Shown here piece by piece: positions 7,950 through 15,576 of a DNA stretch of 54,070 nt; position 1 is the stretch's first letter, and every line of letters starts with the position of its first letter. The position numbers and the translations under genes were made by a program. Under the pieces are notes generated by a model. The model saw only the letters and a list, made by a program, of their open reading frames with translations, did no database searches and had not been told where the DNA came from. This stretch comes from Bacillota bacterium (lineage in GTDB: Bacteria > Bacillota > Sulfobacillia > Sulfobacillales > JAIMBI01), in assembly GCA_021818685.1 (NCBI GenBank), contig JAKATP010000006.1, forward strand, positions 1 to 54,070, read 5' to 3'.

Positions 7950-8137
7950 GGCCCCTCCTCGTCGCGCACATCTACGCAACGCTTGCATGATAAGGAGGGG
8001 GAGGGCAATTTTTCGTGTCAAAGTTGACGAGACGTCTAATGCCTTGCCATATGGCAAGGTGCTTGGGGACGCCAAAGGTGCGGGCATTCGACACGATTCG
8101 ATGTTTTTACCCAGATTGCGGGTCCGGCGCCAGCGTT
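7950..8137 (-). promoter_or_regulatory. Leader region of the secretion/pilus operon
   Basis: This 188-nt gap separates the thioesterase stop from the pilin gene. It holds a perfect 18-bp palindrome (8042-8059), a small palindrome AGACGTCT (8030-8037), and an inverted repeat GTCAA-AG-TTGAC (8017-8028). A minus-strand TTGACA at 8016-8021 and a TATCAT at 7987-7992 are present but are 23 bp apart, too far for a normal sigma-A promoter. The cluster of symmetric elements suggests control by a dimeric regulator; this is inference. Confidence 0.4.
8042..8059. repeat. Perfect 18-bp palindrome upstream of the pilin gene
   Basis: CCTTGCCATATGGCAAGG is its own reverse complement over all 18 bases. It lies 93-110 nt upstream of the pilin ATG. 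No T-run follows, so a terminator is unlikely. It fits an operator for a homodimeric DNA-binding protein or a strong cruciform. No other copy was noticed in this window. Confidence 0.6.
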
Positions 8138-8599
8138 CTAAGAAGGCCGCCTGGCGCGCCGCGAAAGTCTTTCCCGACGACGGTCCTCTGCTTCCTGGAA
8201 GCGCGCCTGCTCCTCAGCCGTTGTCAGGACCAGCGGGGGGATCTCGACAGGCCGGCCGGCATCATCAATAGCCACGAAGGTCAGGTAGGCGGTGCTGGTC
8301 TTGGTTAAGGTGCCCAGCACCACGTCGTCGCAGAATACATTCACCTCCACCTCCATGGAGGTGCGACCCACCCAGTTCAGATGTGCTTTCAAACGGATGA
8401 CCTGCCCGACTCGAATGGGATGCCGGAAGTCCACGCTGTCCATTGACGCCGTAACGGCGACACGGCCCGCGTGCCGGGCCGCGGTGATGGCGCCGGCGAG
8501 GTCGATGAGGTGCATGACCCGGCCGCCTAAGATATGTCCCAGCATGTTGGAGTCGTTCGGCAGTACGAGCTCGGTCATCTCCGTCCGGCTCTGGTCCAC
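8138..8599 (-). CDS. Acyl-CoA thioesterase, hotdog fold
   Basis: A 153-residue acyl-CoA thioesterase of the YciA/BACH hotdog family, hydrolysing acyl-CoA to free acid and CoA in the cytoplasm. Typical features are the N-terminal NDSNMLGHILGGRVMHLIDLAGAITA stretch with its conserved Asp, the ASMDSVDFRHPIRVGQVIRL strand pair, and a charged helical tail. The GTG at 8599 was used; an ATG at 8578 is possible, but its GGACGGAG motif lies too close. It follows the 52-residue membrane microprotein by 11 nt and may share its transcript. Confidence 0.88.
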   Translation of the reverse strand: MDQSRTEMTELVLPNDSNMLGHILGGRVMHLIDLAGAITAARHAGRVAVTASMDSVDFRHPIRVGQVIRLKAHLNWVGRTSMEVEVNVFCDDVVLGTLTKTSTAYLTFVAIDDAGRPVEIPPLVLTTAEEQARFQEAEDRRRERLSRRARRPS

Positions 8600-8610
8600 C
8601 GTCTTGCCGA

Positions 8611-8769
8611 TTAGCGCGCCCGTGACGATCCCTCCCCGCCTGACTCATCTTGCCCGATGTCCCGCCGGCGCTCCTCGCGCTCCATCTGATAGCCCTTCTG
8701 GATGAGCCAGAAGGTGAAAAATAGCCCGAGGCCGCCAATCACCACGAGGAACCACAAAAACAGACTCAC
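8611..8769 (-). CDS. 52-residue single-span membrane microprotein
   Basis: A short gene not obvious from length alone. It has a GTG start at 8769, a GAGGGGG motif upstream, and a stop at 8611. The product has one hydrophobic helix (residues 2-23, rich in Leu, Phe, Trp and Gly) and a highly charged tail (MEREERRRD then DESGGEG), the layout of small inner-membrane proteins with a cytosolic tail. Its start overlaps the stop of the RNA methyltransferase gene as GTGA, a coupling used throughout this window, which supports real translation. Function unknown. Confidence 0.65.
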   Translation of the reverse strand: MSLFLWFLVVIGGLGLFFTFWLIQKGYQMEREERRRDIGQDESGGEGSSRAR

Positions 8770-10136
8770 GTCTCCCCGTCCCCCTCTAGCGGCTCCATCA
8801 CCAGCACGGTCTCGACGTGGTCGGTACGCGGGAAGAGGTCAACGGGTGTGACGTGAGTCACGCGGTAGCTCGACAGCCGCGCCACATCGCGGGCCAGGGT
8901 CTCCGGGTCGCAACTGACGTAAATAATCTTGGATGGTGACGCCACGCTGAGTGCAGCCGCCACCTCCGGCTTGATGCCGCTCCTCGGTGGGTCCAGAACC
9001 ACAATATCCGGACGGTAATCGTGCGCCACCAACGCGGGGAAAACCACCTCCACCGCGCCTGGCCGGAACTCGATCCCAGACCCGTTCTGAAGGGCGCTCC
9101 GCCGCCCATCCGACACCGCTGCCCGGGAGGCTTCGATCGCCAGCACCCGGTACCCTTTGTGCGCCAGGAGGCTGCCCATCACCCCTACCCCGGCGTAGAG
9201 ATCAGCGGCTCGCATCCCGGGTCCGGGGCCGATTTCCTGTGCCACGACCTCGAGCAGCACTTCCGCCTGGGGAGGATTCACCTGGAAGAACACATCGGCC
9301 CCGAGAACAAACGACATGCCGGCCAGATTCTCCCGCAACTCCGGGTCACCGGTCAGTGTGGTGGCGGGGCCACCGAGGATACGATTCGTGCGATCGGCAT
9401 TAATGCTCAGCGCCACGCCCTTCAGGTGCGGAACCCGTCGCATAAGCTCACGGCCCCACTCCATGAAGCGCGGGTCGCGGCGGCTGGCCACCAACAGCAC
9501 CACCGTGCGCGCCTCGGCCGTGCTCACCCGGGCCACCAGGTGACGGAGGAGACCACGATCCTCGCTTTCCTGGTAGGGCTCCAGGCGGAACTGATTGGCC
9601 GCCTCCACGGCTCCCCTCAGCACTTCATCCAGAAGCGGGTCCTGGACCAAGCACTGGTCGGTGTTCACCACCTCGTGGGTGCCGCGCCGGAACAGACCCA
9701 GTCGTGCCGAGCCCGGCCCTCCCGTCCATACGAAGGAGGCTTTGGAGCGGTAACGGTACGGGTACGACGGCGCCCTTACCGGCTCCACCCGGACACTGGT
9801 GAGTCCCCCGATGCGGTGGAGGGCGTCTTCTACCCGTCGGCGCTTGTACTCGGTCTCGGATTCGTAGCTCCAGTGCTGCAGGGTGCACCCACCGCACTCA
9901 CGATAGATGGGACACGGCGCAAGCCGCCGATCCGGAGCATGGGAGGCCAATGCGGTCATCACGGCACGGGCGTACCGCTGGTGCTCCTCCACCACCGTGG
10001 CCTGAACGGTCTCCCCAGGGAGGGCACCGGCAATGAAGACGACCCGCCCATCAGGGAGGCTGGCGACCCCCTCCCCATCGCGGCCCATGCGCTCGATGCG
10101 GAGGAGAAGGCTTTCGGACGACGATGAGTCGCTCAT
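8766..10136 (-). CDS. rlmCD: 23S rRNA uracil-C5 methyltransferase (RlmCD/TrmA family)
   Basis: A 456-residue SAM-dependent RNA m5U methyltransferase. It has an N-terminal TRAM domain (residues about 8-60), a 4Fe-4S cluster motif with Cys in PCPIYRECGGCTLQHW, a SAM-binding domain around ADLYAGVGVMGSLLA, and the motif VLDPPRSG followed by YVSCDPETLARD with the catalytic Cys. In Bacillus the related gene (YefA/RlmCD) also follows gatB, which supports 23S rRNA rather than tRNA as target. It overlaps gatB by ATGA and the microprotein by GTGA. Confidence 0.92.
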   Translation of the reverse strand: MSDSSSSESLLLRIERMGRDGEGVASLPDGRVVFIAGALPGETVQATVVEEHQRYARAVMTALASHAPDRRLAPCPIYRECGGCTLQHWSYESETEYKRRRVEDALHRIGGLTSVRVEPVRAPSYPYRYRSKASFVWTGGPGSARLGLFRRGTHEVVNTDQCLVQDPLLDEVLRGAVEAANQFRLEPYQESEDRGLLRHLVARVSTAEARTVVLLVASRRDPRFMEWGRELMRRVPHLKGVALSINADRTNRILGGPATTLTGDPELRENLAGMSFVLGADVFFQVNPPQAEVLLEVVAQEIGPGPGMRAADLYAGVGVMGSLLAHKGYRVLAIEASRAAVSDGRRSALQNGSGIEFRPGAVEVVFPALVAHDYRPDIVVLDPPRSGIKPEVAAALSVASPSKIIYVSCDPETLARDVARLSSYRVTHVTPVDLFPRTDHVETVLVMEPLEGDGET

Positions 10137-11599
10137 TGCGAGCCTCCCCCAGTGAGACGCTCACGCAGCAACCGGTTTGCGACGGCCGGTTCCGCCTGTC
10201 CCCGCGTCGCCTTCATCACCTGGCCGACCAGGTACGCCAGTGCCTTTTCCTTGCCGGTACGAAAATCCTCAGCCACCTTGGCATTCTCGGCTATCACTCT
10301 CTCCACAATGGCGGTCAGCGCCTGGACATCCGACACCTGCCGGAGACCCCGCGTCTCCACGATGACGTCGGGATCCTGGTCATTGTCGTACATGGCCTCT
10401 AGGACCTCTTTCGCCATGCGCCCCGACAGCCTGCCATCCTGCACCAAAGCGAGCAGCCGGGCGAGCCGCGGGGCTGTCAGTGGACCCTCTCCATAAGGCA
10501 GGTGATGGGCGTTTTGCAGGCGCGCCACATCGCCCAAGATCCAACTCACAGCCTCGGGAAAGGGAGCACCCTGCGCATGCACCGCGTCCGTGAAACGGAC
10601 GAGCGCAGGATCGGAGACCAGTACCTCCGCATCCTGGGCCCGCACGCCATACTCCGCCATCCTGGCGGCCCATGCGTCCGGCAGCATCGGGAGCGCGTCT
10701 CGGACCCCATCCACCCACGCCGCCTCCAACATCAACGGCGGCAGATCCGGCTCCGGAAAGTAGCGGTAGTCGTTGGCCGCTTCCTTACTCCGCTGCGAGA
10801 GCGTGGTGCCGCTCGCGTCATCGAAGCCCCGCGTCTCGCGCATGACGGGGCGCCCGGCGTCCAGCAGGGCCGCCTGCCGTTCAATCTCATATTCAAGGCC
10901 GCGGACCACACTCCGAATCGAGTTCAGATTCTTGAGCTCCACCCGCGGGATGTCCTCCAGATCGCCTTCGAAGTCCGCAGGCTTCAACGAGATGTTGGCG
11001 TCACAGCGCAGCGAGCCTTCCTCCATTCGCAGATCCGATACATCCAGGTAAGCGAGGGTACGGATGAGGCTGTGAAGGTAGAGCCGCCCGTCTTCAGGCG
11101 AGCGCATATCCGGCTCGCTCACGATCTCGATCAGGGGAATACCAGCCCGGTTGAAGTCGACCAGGGAGCTTTGCGCCGTCCAAAGATTCTCCCCCTCGTG
11201 GTTGAGCTTGCCGGCTTCCTCCTCGATATGGATGCGCCGGATTCGCACCTGACGGGAGGTGCCGGGGAGGGCCACGGCTCCCCGCTCCGCCAGGGGATGA
11301 TCAAACTGTGAGATCTGATACCCCTTCGGCAGGTCGGCGTAGAAATAATTCTTACGGTCAAATCGCGACAGCAGATTGATCCGGCACCCTAACGCCAGGG
11401 CTGCCCGGACGGCCAGGTGGACCGCCCCCTGGTTCAGGGCCGGCAGCACCCCCGGATGCCCCAAGCACACGGGACAGATAGATGTATTGGGTGCGGCGCC
11501 GAAGGCGGTCGGACACGGGCAGAAGAGCTTGGTCGCCGTCTTCAACTCGACATGCACCTCGAATCCGATGATCACCTCGGCCCCGTTGTCCAGGATCAT
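10133..11599 (-). CDS. gatB: Asp-tRNA(Asn)/Glu-tRNA(Gln) amidotransferase subunit B
   Basis: GatB, 488 residues, the kinase/tRNA-binding subunit of GatCAB, which converts Glu-tRNA(Gln) to Gln-tRNA(Gln) (and Asp-tRNA(Asn) where needed). The start GFEVHVEL, the zinc-type Cys pairs in LFCPCPTAFG and CPVCLGHPG, the YFYADLPKGYQISQ motif, DFNRAGIPLIEIVSEPD and the C-terminal YqeY-like tail (MKATRGQAEPAVANRLL) are all present. It is full length. ATGA overlaps join it to gatA upstream and rlmCD downstream. Confidence 0.97.
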   Translation of the reverse strand: MILDNGAEVIIGFEVHVELKTATKLFCPCPTAFGAAPNTSICPVCLGHPGVLPALNQGAVHLAVRAALALGCRINLLSRFDRKNYFYADLPKGYQISQFDHPLAERGAVALPGTSRQVRIRRIHIEEEAGKLNHEGENLWTAQSSLVDFNRAGIPLIEIVSEPDMRSPEDGRLYLHSLIRTLAYLDVSDLRMEEGSLRCDANISLKPADFEGDLEDIPRVELKNLNSIRSVVRGLEYEIERQAALLDAGRPVMRETRGFDDASGTTLSQRSKEAANDYRYFPEPDLPPLMLEAAWVDGVRDALPMLPDAWAARMAEYGVRAQDAEVLVSDPALVRFTDAVHAQGAPFPEAVSWILGDVARLQNAHHLPYGEGPLTAPRLARLLALVQDGRLSGRMAKEVLEAMYDNDQDPDVIVETRGLRQVSDVQALTAIVERVIAENAKVAEDFRTGKEKALAYLVGQVMKATRGQAEPAVANRLLRERLTGGGSQ

Positions 11600-13059
11600 G
11601 CCGCCCCCCCTTCCTTCAGGTCGGGGGCCGGCATCGGTGCCGCCGCCCGCTCAATGGCGCGCCCGATCCGGAACAGGAGCGGTTCGGACAGCCGCGGGCC
11701 CACGACCTGAACCGCGGTCGGGAGTCCCTCTTGAAGACCGACCGGCACCGACAGGCCGGGCAGGCCAGCCAGGTTGAGGGACACCGTATAGAGGTCTGAG
11801 AGATACATCCGCCACGGATCGGACAACCGTTCGCCAAGGGGGAACGGACGGTCGGGGGTGGTCGGGCACACGATCGCGTCGACCCGTTCAAAGATCCGGT
11901 CGTACCCATCGGCGATCGCCTTGCGCACCGCCGTAGCGCGTCCGTAATACGCGTCGTAATAGCCGGCCGACAGCGCGAAGGTCCCCAGCATGATGCGATT
12001 CTTCACCTCAGGGCCGAACCCGGCCGCACGGGTTTCATCGTAGAGTGCGTATAGACCTTCGGCTTCCTTCCGCTTTCCGTAGCGCACGCCATCGTACCGG
12101 GACAGATTGGAAGAGGCCTCGGCCGGTGCGATGACATAATAGGCTGCCAGTGCGCGGGTCGGATCAGGAAGGTCCACCGACACGAGACGGGCACCGGCGT
12201 CTGCTAGTGCACGCGTCATGTGATCAAGGGTTGCCCGCACCACGGGGTCCACGCCCTCGGGGTAGGACGACAATATGCCCAGGCGGAGCCCTCTCACCGA
12301 AGCCTCGTCGGATACGTCGGGCGGAGGCTCTCGCAAGGACGTCTGGTCACGCGGATCAAATCCCGCCATCACCCGCAACAACACCGCCGCATCGTCTACC
12401 GTCCGCGTGATCGGGCCCACCTGATCCAGTGAAGAGGCAAAGGCGATAAGCCCATAGCGCGACACCCGTCCATAGGTAGGAAGGAGTCCCACGACCCCGC
12501 AGTAAGCCGCCGGCTGGCGGATGGACCCGCCGGTGTCCGACCCGAGCGCGGCGAGACTAAGACGTCCCGCGACGGCAGCCGCCGAACCCCCGCTTGACCC
12601 CCCCGGTACACGAGTGGGGTCCCAGGGGTTCAGCGTGGGCCCATACGCGGAGTGTTCGGTCGAGGACCCCATCGCAAACTCATCCAGATTGGTCTTGCCC
12701 AGCACGATCGCCCCTGCCCGCTCCAGGCGCTCCACGACCGTCGCGTTATAGGGCGCGCGGTACCCTTCCAGGATGCGCGATCCCGCCGTCGTCGATCCCC
12801 GATCCATCACCAGATTGTCCTTGACCGCCACCGGCACCCCATACAAGGGGAGCCTATCACGCTCTGACGCCGACAGCGCGTCAAGCTCGTGCGCACGCTG
12901 AGTGGCCGACTCCTCCAAAACTTCCAGCAAGATATGGTAGGGGCCATTGAAACGGCCGATGCGGGACAGGTAAGCGCTCACGAGTTCACTCGTCGACACG
13001 CTCCCGCTTCGAGTGGCGCGAACGGCCTCGGTGAGCGTTAAATCGAGCAGGCCGCTCAT
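11596..13059 (-). CDS. gatA: Glutamyl-tRNA(Gln) amidotransferase subunit A
   Basis: GatA, about 487 residues, the amidase subunit that releases ammonia from glutamine or asparagine for GatB. The Ser-cisSer-Lys catalytic set is visible: Lys in VPVAVKDNLV, the two Ser in GGSSGGSAAAVAG and the nucleophile in GSDTGGSIRQPAAYCG. The ATG at 13059 overlaps the gatC stop as ATGA and begins MSGLLDLTLTEA, the normal length; a longer in-frame opening into gatC was rejected. Confidence 0.97.
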   Translation of the reverse strand: MSGLLDLTLTEAVRATRSGSVSTSELVSAYLSRIGRFNGPYHILLEVLEESATQRAHELDALSASERDRLPLYGVPVAVKDNLVMDRGSTTAGSRILEGYRAPYNATVVERLERAGAIVLGKTNLDEFAMGSSTEHSAYGPTLNPWDPTRVPGGSSGGSAAAVAGRLSLAALGSDTGGSIRQPAAYCGVVGLLPTYGRVSRYGLIAFASSLDQVGPITRTVDDAAVLLRVMAGFDPRDQTSLREPPPDVSDEASVRGLRLGILSSYPEGVDPVVRATLDHMTRALADAGARLVSVDLPDPTRALAAYYVIAPAEASSNLSRYDGVRYGKRKEAEGLYALYDETRAAGFGPEVKNRIMLGTFALSAGYYDAYYGRATAVRKAIADGYDRIFERVDAIVCPTTPDRPFPLGERLSDPWRMYLSDLYTVSLNLAGLPGLSVPVGLQEGLPTAVQVVGPRLSEPLLFRIGRAIERAAAPMPAPDLKEGGAA

Positions 13060-13349
13060 ATATCCTGCACGATTCGGGGCACGACAAATTGTCCTGCCCG
13101 GGTATTGGGGCCCAGCGCCAGCAGCCGTCCAGAATCTTGGATCGGGCACGGCCGGTCCTCTCGCAGTCTGGCTAACACATTGATGCGATCCGTCGAGAGC
13201 GGCCGCTCGCCCGCCATCTCGTCTCCCAAGACTTCCATGTGCCCCAAGACTGAGGACAGCACCTCCACCATCCGCTCACGTTCCTGCGGAGTCAGGCGCA
13301 CTCGCGCCAATGCCGCTACATGCTCCACGTCCTCGTGGCTCAACCGCAT
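13056..13349 (-). CDS. gatC: Glutamyl-tRNA(Gln) amidotransferase subunit C
   Basis: GatC, 97 residues, the small belt subunit that wraps GatA and GatB together. The N-terminus LSHEDVEHVAALARVRLTPQE is the family hallmark, and the C-terminus (RLREDRPCPIQDSGRLLALGP) matches the usual LREDEV...LLANAP region with a somewhat divergent tail. First gene of the gatC-gatA-gatB-rlmCD run, joined to gatA by ATGA. Transcription may start in the gap after the oppF terminator. Confidence 0.95.
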   Translation of the reverse strand: MRLSHEDVEHVAALARVRLTPQERERMVEVLSSVLGHMEVLGDEMAGERPLSTDRINVLARLREDRPCPIQDSGRLLALGPNTRAGQFVVPRIVQDI

Positions 13350-13407
13350 TCCTTGTCCACTCCCTGAGATTCCACGTTACACCAAGCCGCGGCGCCTCCC
13401 AAACAGC

Positions 13408-13435
13408 AAAAACGGGCGGGATGTGCTCCCGCCCG
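13408..13435 (-). terminator. Rho-independent terminator after oppF
   Basis: CGGGCGGGA (13413-13421) and TCCCGCCCG (13427-13435) form a perfect 9-bp stem with a 5-nt loop. On the minus strand the stem is followed by TTTTT (13408-13412). It sits 12 nt past the oppF stop and closes the oppD-oppF transcript before gatC. Confidence 0.88.
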
Positions 13436-13446
13436 CTGCCGCACTC

Positions 13447-14442
13447 CTACCGGAAGTGGCACGCCACCATGTGTCCGTCGCCGGCCTCGTGCAGCACCGG
13501 CACCTCCTGGCTGCAGATATCCTGCGCGATCGGACAGCGCGTGTGGAATCGGCATCCGGAAGGGGGGTTGACGGGACTCGGAACATCCCCCGACAGAATG
13601 ATGCGTTCGCGACGCATGGCCGGATTCGGAATGGGGATGGCCGAGAACAAGGCCTCCGTGTAGGGATGCAGGGGCTTTTTGTACAGGTCAGCGGCCGCGG
13701 CCGTCTCCACCATGACCCCCAGATACATGACGCCCACCCGGTCGGAGATGTGGCGGATGACGTTGAGGCCGTGGGCAATGAAGAGATAGGTGAGGTGGAA
13801 TTCCTTTTGCAGTTGTCCCATCAGGTTCAGGATCTGCGACTGGATGGACACGTCCAGAGCGGAGACGGGCTCGTCGGCCACGATAAGCTTAGGATTCAGG
13901 GCCAGTGCCCGCGCAATGCCAATGCGCTGCCGCTGGCCCCCGGAAAACTCATGCGGGAACCGGCGAGCATGATAGGACGCGAGACCCACTACCTCCAGCA
14001 GCTCCTTCACCCGCTTCTCACGGACCTCACGGCTCCCCATTTTGTGAATGGCGAGCGGCTCCATGATAATCTCACCCACCGACATACGGGGATTCAGCGA
14101 ACCGAAGGGATCCTGGAAGATGATCTGCATCTCACGACGCATGGCGCGCATCTGTCCGCGATTGAGCTTCAGCAGATTGGTGCCTTCAAACTCCACCGAA
14201 CCGGCCGTCGGCTCGACGAGCCGCAACACGGCCCGTCCGGTCGTGGTCTTGCCGCATCCGGACTCGCCCACGAGCCCCATGGTTTCCCCGGGGAGGATAT
14301 CGAAACTCACGCCATCGACGGCGTGCACATACCCGACCGTTCTGGACAGGAGCCCGCCCCGGATGGGGAAGTGAACCTTCATGTCAGTGACCCTGAGGAG
14401 GGGTTCGCCCTGGCGCGGGACGGTTTGTTCGGCGGCGCTCAT
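13447..14442 (-). CDS. oppF: Oligopeptide/dipeptide ABC transporter ATPase, OppF type
   Basis: A 331-residue ABC ATPase of the OppF/DppF class, which with OppD drives import of peptides or related solutes. Walker A is [15 protein letters not shown] (about residue 55), the Q-loop lies near [12 protein letters not shown], the signature is [18 protein letters not shown] and Walker B is [14 protein letters not shown]. The C-terminal oligopeptide-transporter tail ([17 protein letters not shown]...C) carries the Cys residues seen in many OppF proteins. ATGA overlap with oppD. No permease or binding-protein gene is nearby. Confidence 0.92.
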   Translation of the reverse strand: MSAAEQTVPRQGEPLLRVTDMKVHFPIRGGLLSRTVGYVHAVDGVSFDILPGETMGLVGESGCGKTTTGRAVLRLVEPTAGSVEFEGTNLLKLNRGQMRAMRREMQIIFQDPFGSLNPRMSVGEIIMEPLAIHKMGSREVREKRVKELLEVVGLASYHARRFPHEFSGGQRQRIGIARALALNPKLIVADEPVSALDVSIQSQILNLMGQLQKEFHLTYLFIAHGLNVIRHISDRVGVMYLGVMVETAAAADLYKKPLHPYTEALFSAIPIPNPAMRRERIILSGDVPSPVNPPSGCRFHTRCPIAQDICSQEVPVLHEAGDGHMVACHFR

Positions 14443-15428
14443 GATACGGCCTCCTGACCTTCGGCGTGTAGCCAACAACTGACCTTGCGGCCCTCGCCGA
14501 TCTCCGACAGCACCGGCTCCTTCTGACGACAAATATCCATCACATGCGGGCATCGCGGGGCAAAACTGCACCCGGTCGGCAGATGCAAGAGGTTCGGCAC
14601 CACGCCTTCAATGACGTGCAATTGACTGTGGGCTTCTTGGTCAAGTCGGGGAATGGAGGCGAGCAGTCCCTGGGTGTACGGGTGCAGGGGTTCCCGGAAC
14701 AGATCCAGGGTTTTGGCTTCTTCCACCACCTTGCCGGCGTACATCACGATGACGCGGTCCGTCATCTCCGCCACGACCCCGAGGTCGTGAGTAATGAGCA
14801 TGATGGCCGTGTGGAACTCGCGCTTCATGTCCTTCATGAGTTCCAGAATCTGTGCCTGGATCGTGACGTCGAGCGCGGTGGTGGGCTCGTCGGCAATCAA
14901 AAGTTTAGGGTTACAGGATAGCGCCATGGCAATCATCACGCGCTGGCGCATGCCGCCGGACAACTGGTGGGGATACTCCTTGACACGGCGTTCCGGAGCC
15001 GGAATCCCCACGAGCCGCAGCATCTCCACGGCGCGCTGGAGAGCCTCTCGACGGTCCATCTTCTGATGCAGCTGGACAGCCTCCGTGATCTGATCGCCGA
15101 TGGTGTAGACCGGGTTCAGTGACGTCATGGGTTCCTGAAAGATCATCGCCATGCGGTTTCCACGAATCTTGCGCATCTCGTCTGGGCTCTTACTGAGCAG
15201 GCTTTCACCTTCCAGAGAAATTTCACCCGCGACGATCTTTCCCGGGGGAGACGGCACCAGCCGCATCACCGACAGCGAGGTGACGCTCTTGCCGCAGCCC
15301 GACTCCCCAACGATGCCCAGGGTCTCTTCTTCGTCCACGTAAAAGCTCACATTGTCGACGGCTCGTAGGACCCCGTCGTCTGTGGTGAACTGAGTGACGA
15401 GCCCTTTCACTTCTAGTACTCGAGCCAC
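14439..15428 (-). CDS. oppD: Oligopeptide/dipeptide ABC transporter ATPase, OppD type
   Basis: A 329-residue ABC ATPase of the OppD/DppD class. Motifs are Walker [15 protein letters not shown]-loop [11 protein letters not shown], signature [18 protein letters not shown], Walker [15 protein letters not shown] and the C-terminal Cys-containing tail ([18 protein letters not shown]). The GTG at 15428 is chosen because AAAGGAG lies 8 nt upstream; a TTG at 15434 is only 2 nt from that site. It pairs with OppF but lacks permease and binding-protein partners here, so those must be elsewhere. Confidence 0.92.
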   Translation of the reverse strand: MARVLEVKGLVTQFTTDDGVLRAVDNVSFYVDEEETLGIVGESGCGKSVTSLSVMRLVPSPPGKIVAGEISLEGESLLSKSPDEMRKIRGNRMAMIFQEPMTSLNPVYTIGDQITEAVQLHQKMDRREALQRAVEMLRLVGIPAPERRVKEYPHQLSGGMRQRVMIAMALSCNPKLLIADEPTTALDVTIQAQILELMKDMKREFHTAIMLITHDLGVVAEMTDRVIVMYAGKVVEEAKTLDLFREPLHPYTQGLLASIPRLDQEAHSQLHVIEGVVPNLLHLPTGCSFAPRCPHVMDICRQKEPVLSEIGEGRKVSCWLHAEGQEAVS

Positions 15429-15516
15429 CAGCAACGCTCCTTTCGGCGTATGGCCCTAAAATAAATCGAAAAAGACGGTGTGCGGCCATCCGCCCCTGCC
15501 CCGCACGATTTGGTTC

Positions 15517-15545
15517 ATTATAGGTGCACCAATTACCCTGTACAA
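15517..15545 (-). promoter_or_regulatory. Predicted sigma-A promoter of oppD-oppF
   Basis: On the minus strand a perfect TATAAT (15522-15517) is preceded at 17 bp by TTGTAC (15545-15540). An inverted repeat TTGGT/ACCAA (15510-15514 and 15528-15532) and the palindrome GGTGCACC (15523-15530) straddle the -10 box, a position suited to a repressor. The promoter lies between the ligA stop and oppD, so oppDF can be transcribed on its own. Confidence 0.6.
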
Positions 15546-15576
15546 TGGCTTCCCAATACGGATCACACAGCTAAAT

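Noticed and set aside
7987-8021. TTGACA and TATCAT on the minus strand as promoter of the pilin operon
   Set aside because: The boxes are 23 bp apart, beyond the range for sigma-A promoters.
11131-11361. Alternate-frame open stretches inside gatB, pcrA and groEL
   Set aside because: They fall wholly within strongly conserved genes and show no independent start signals or family likeness.
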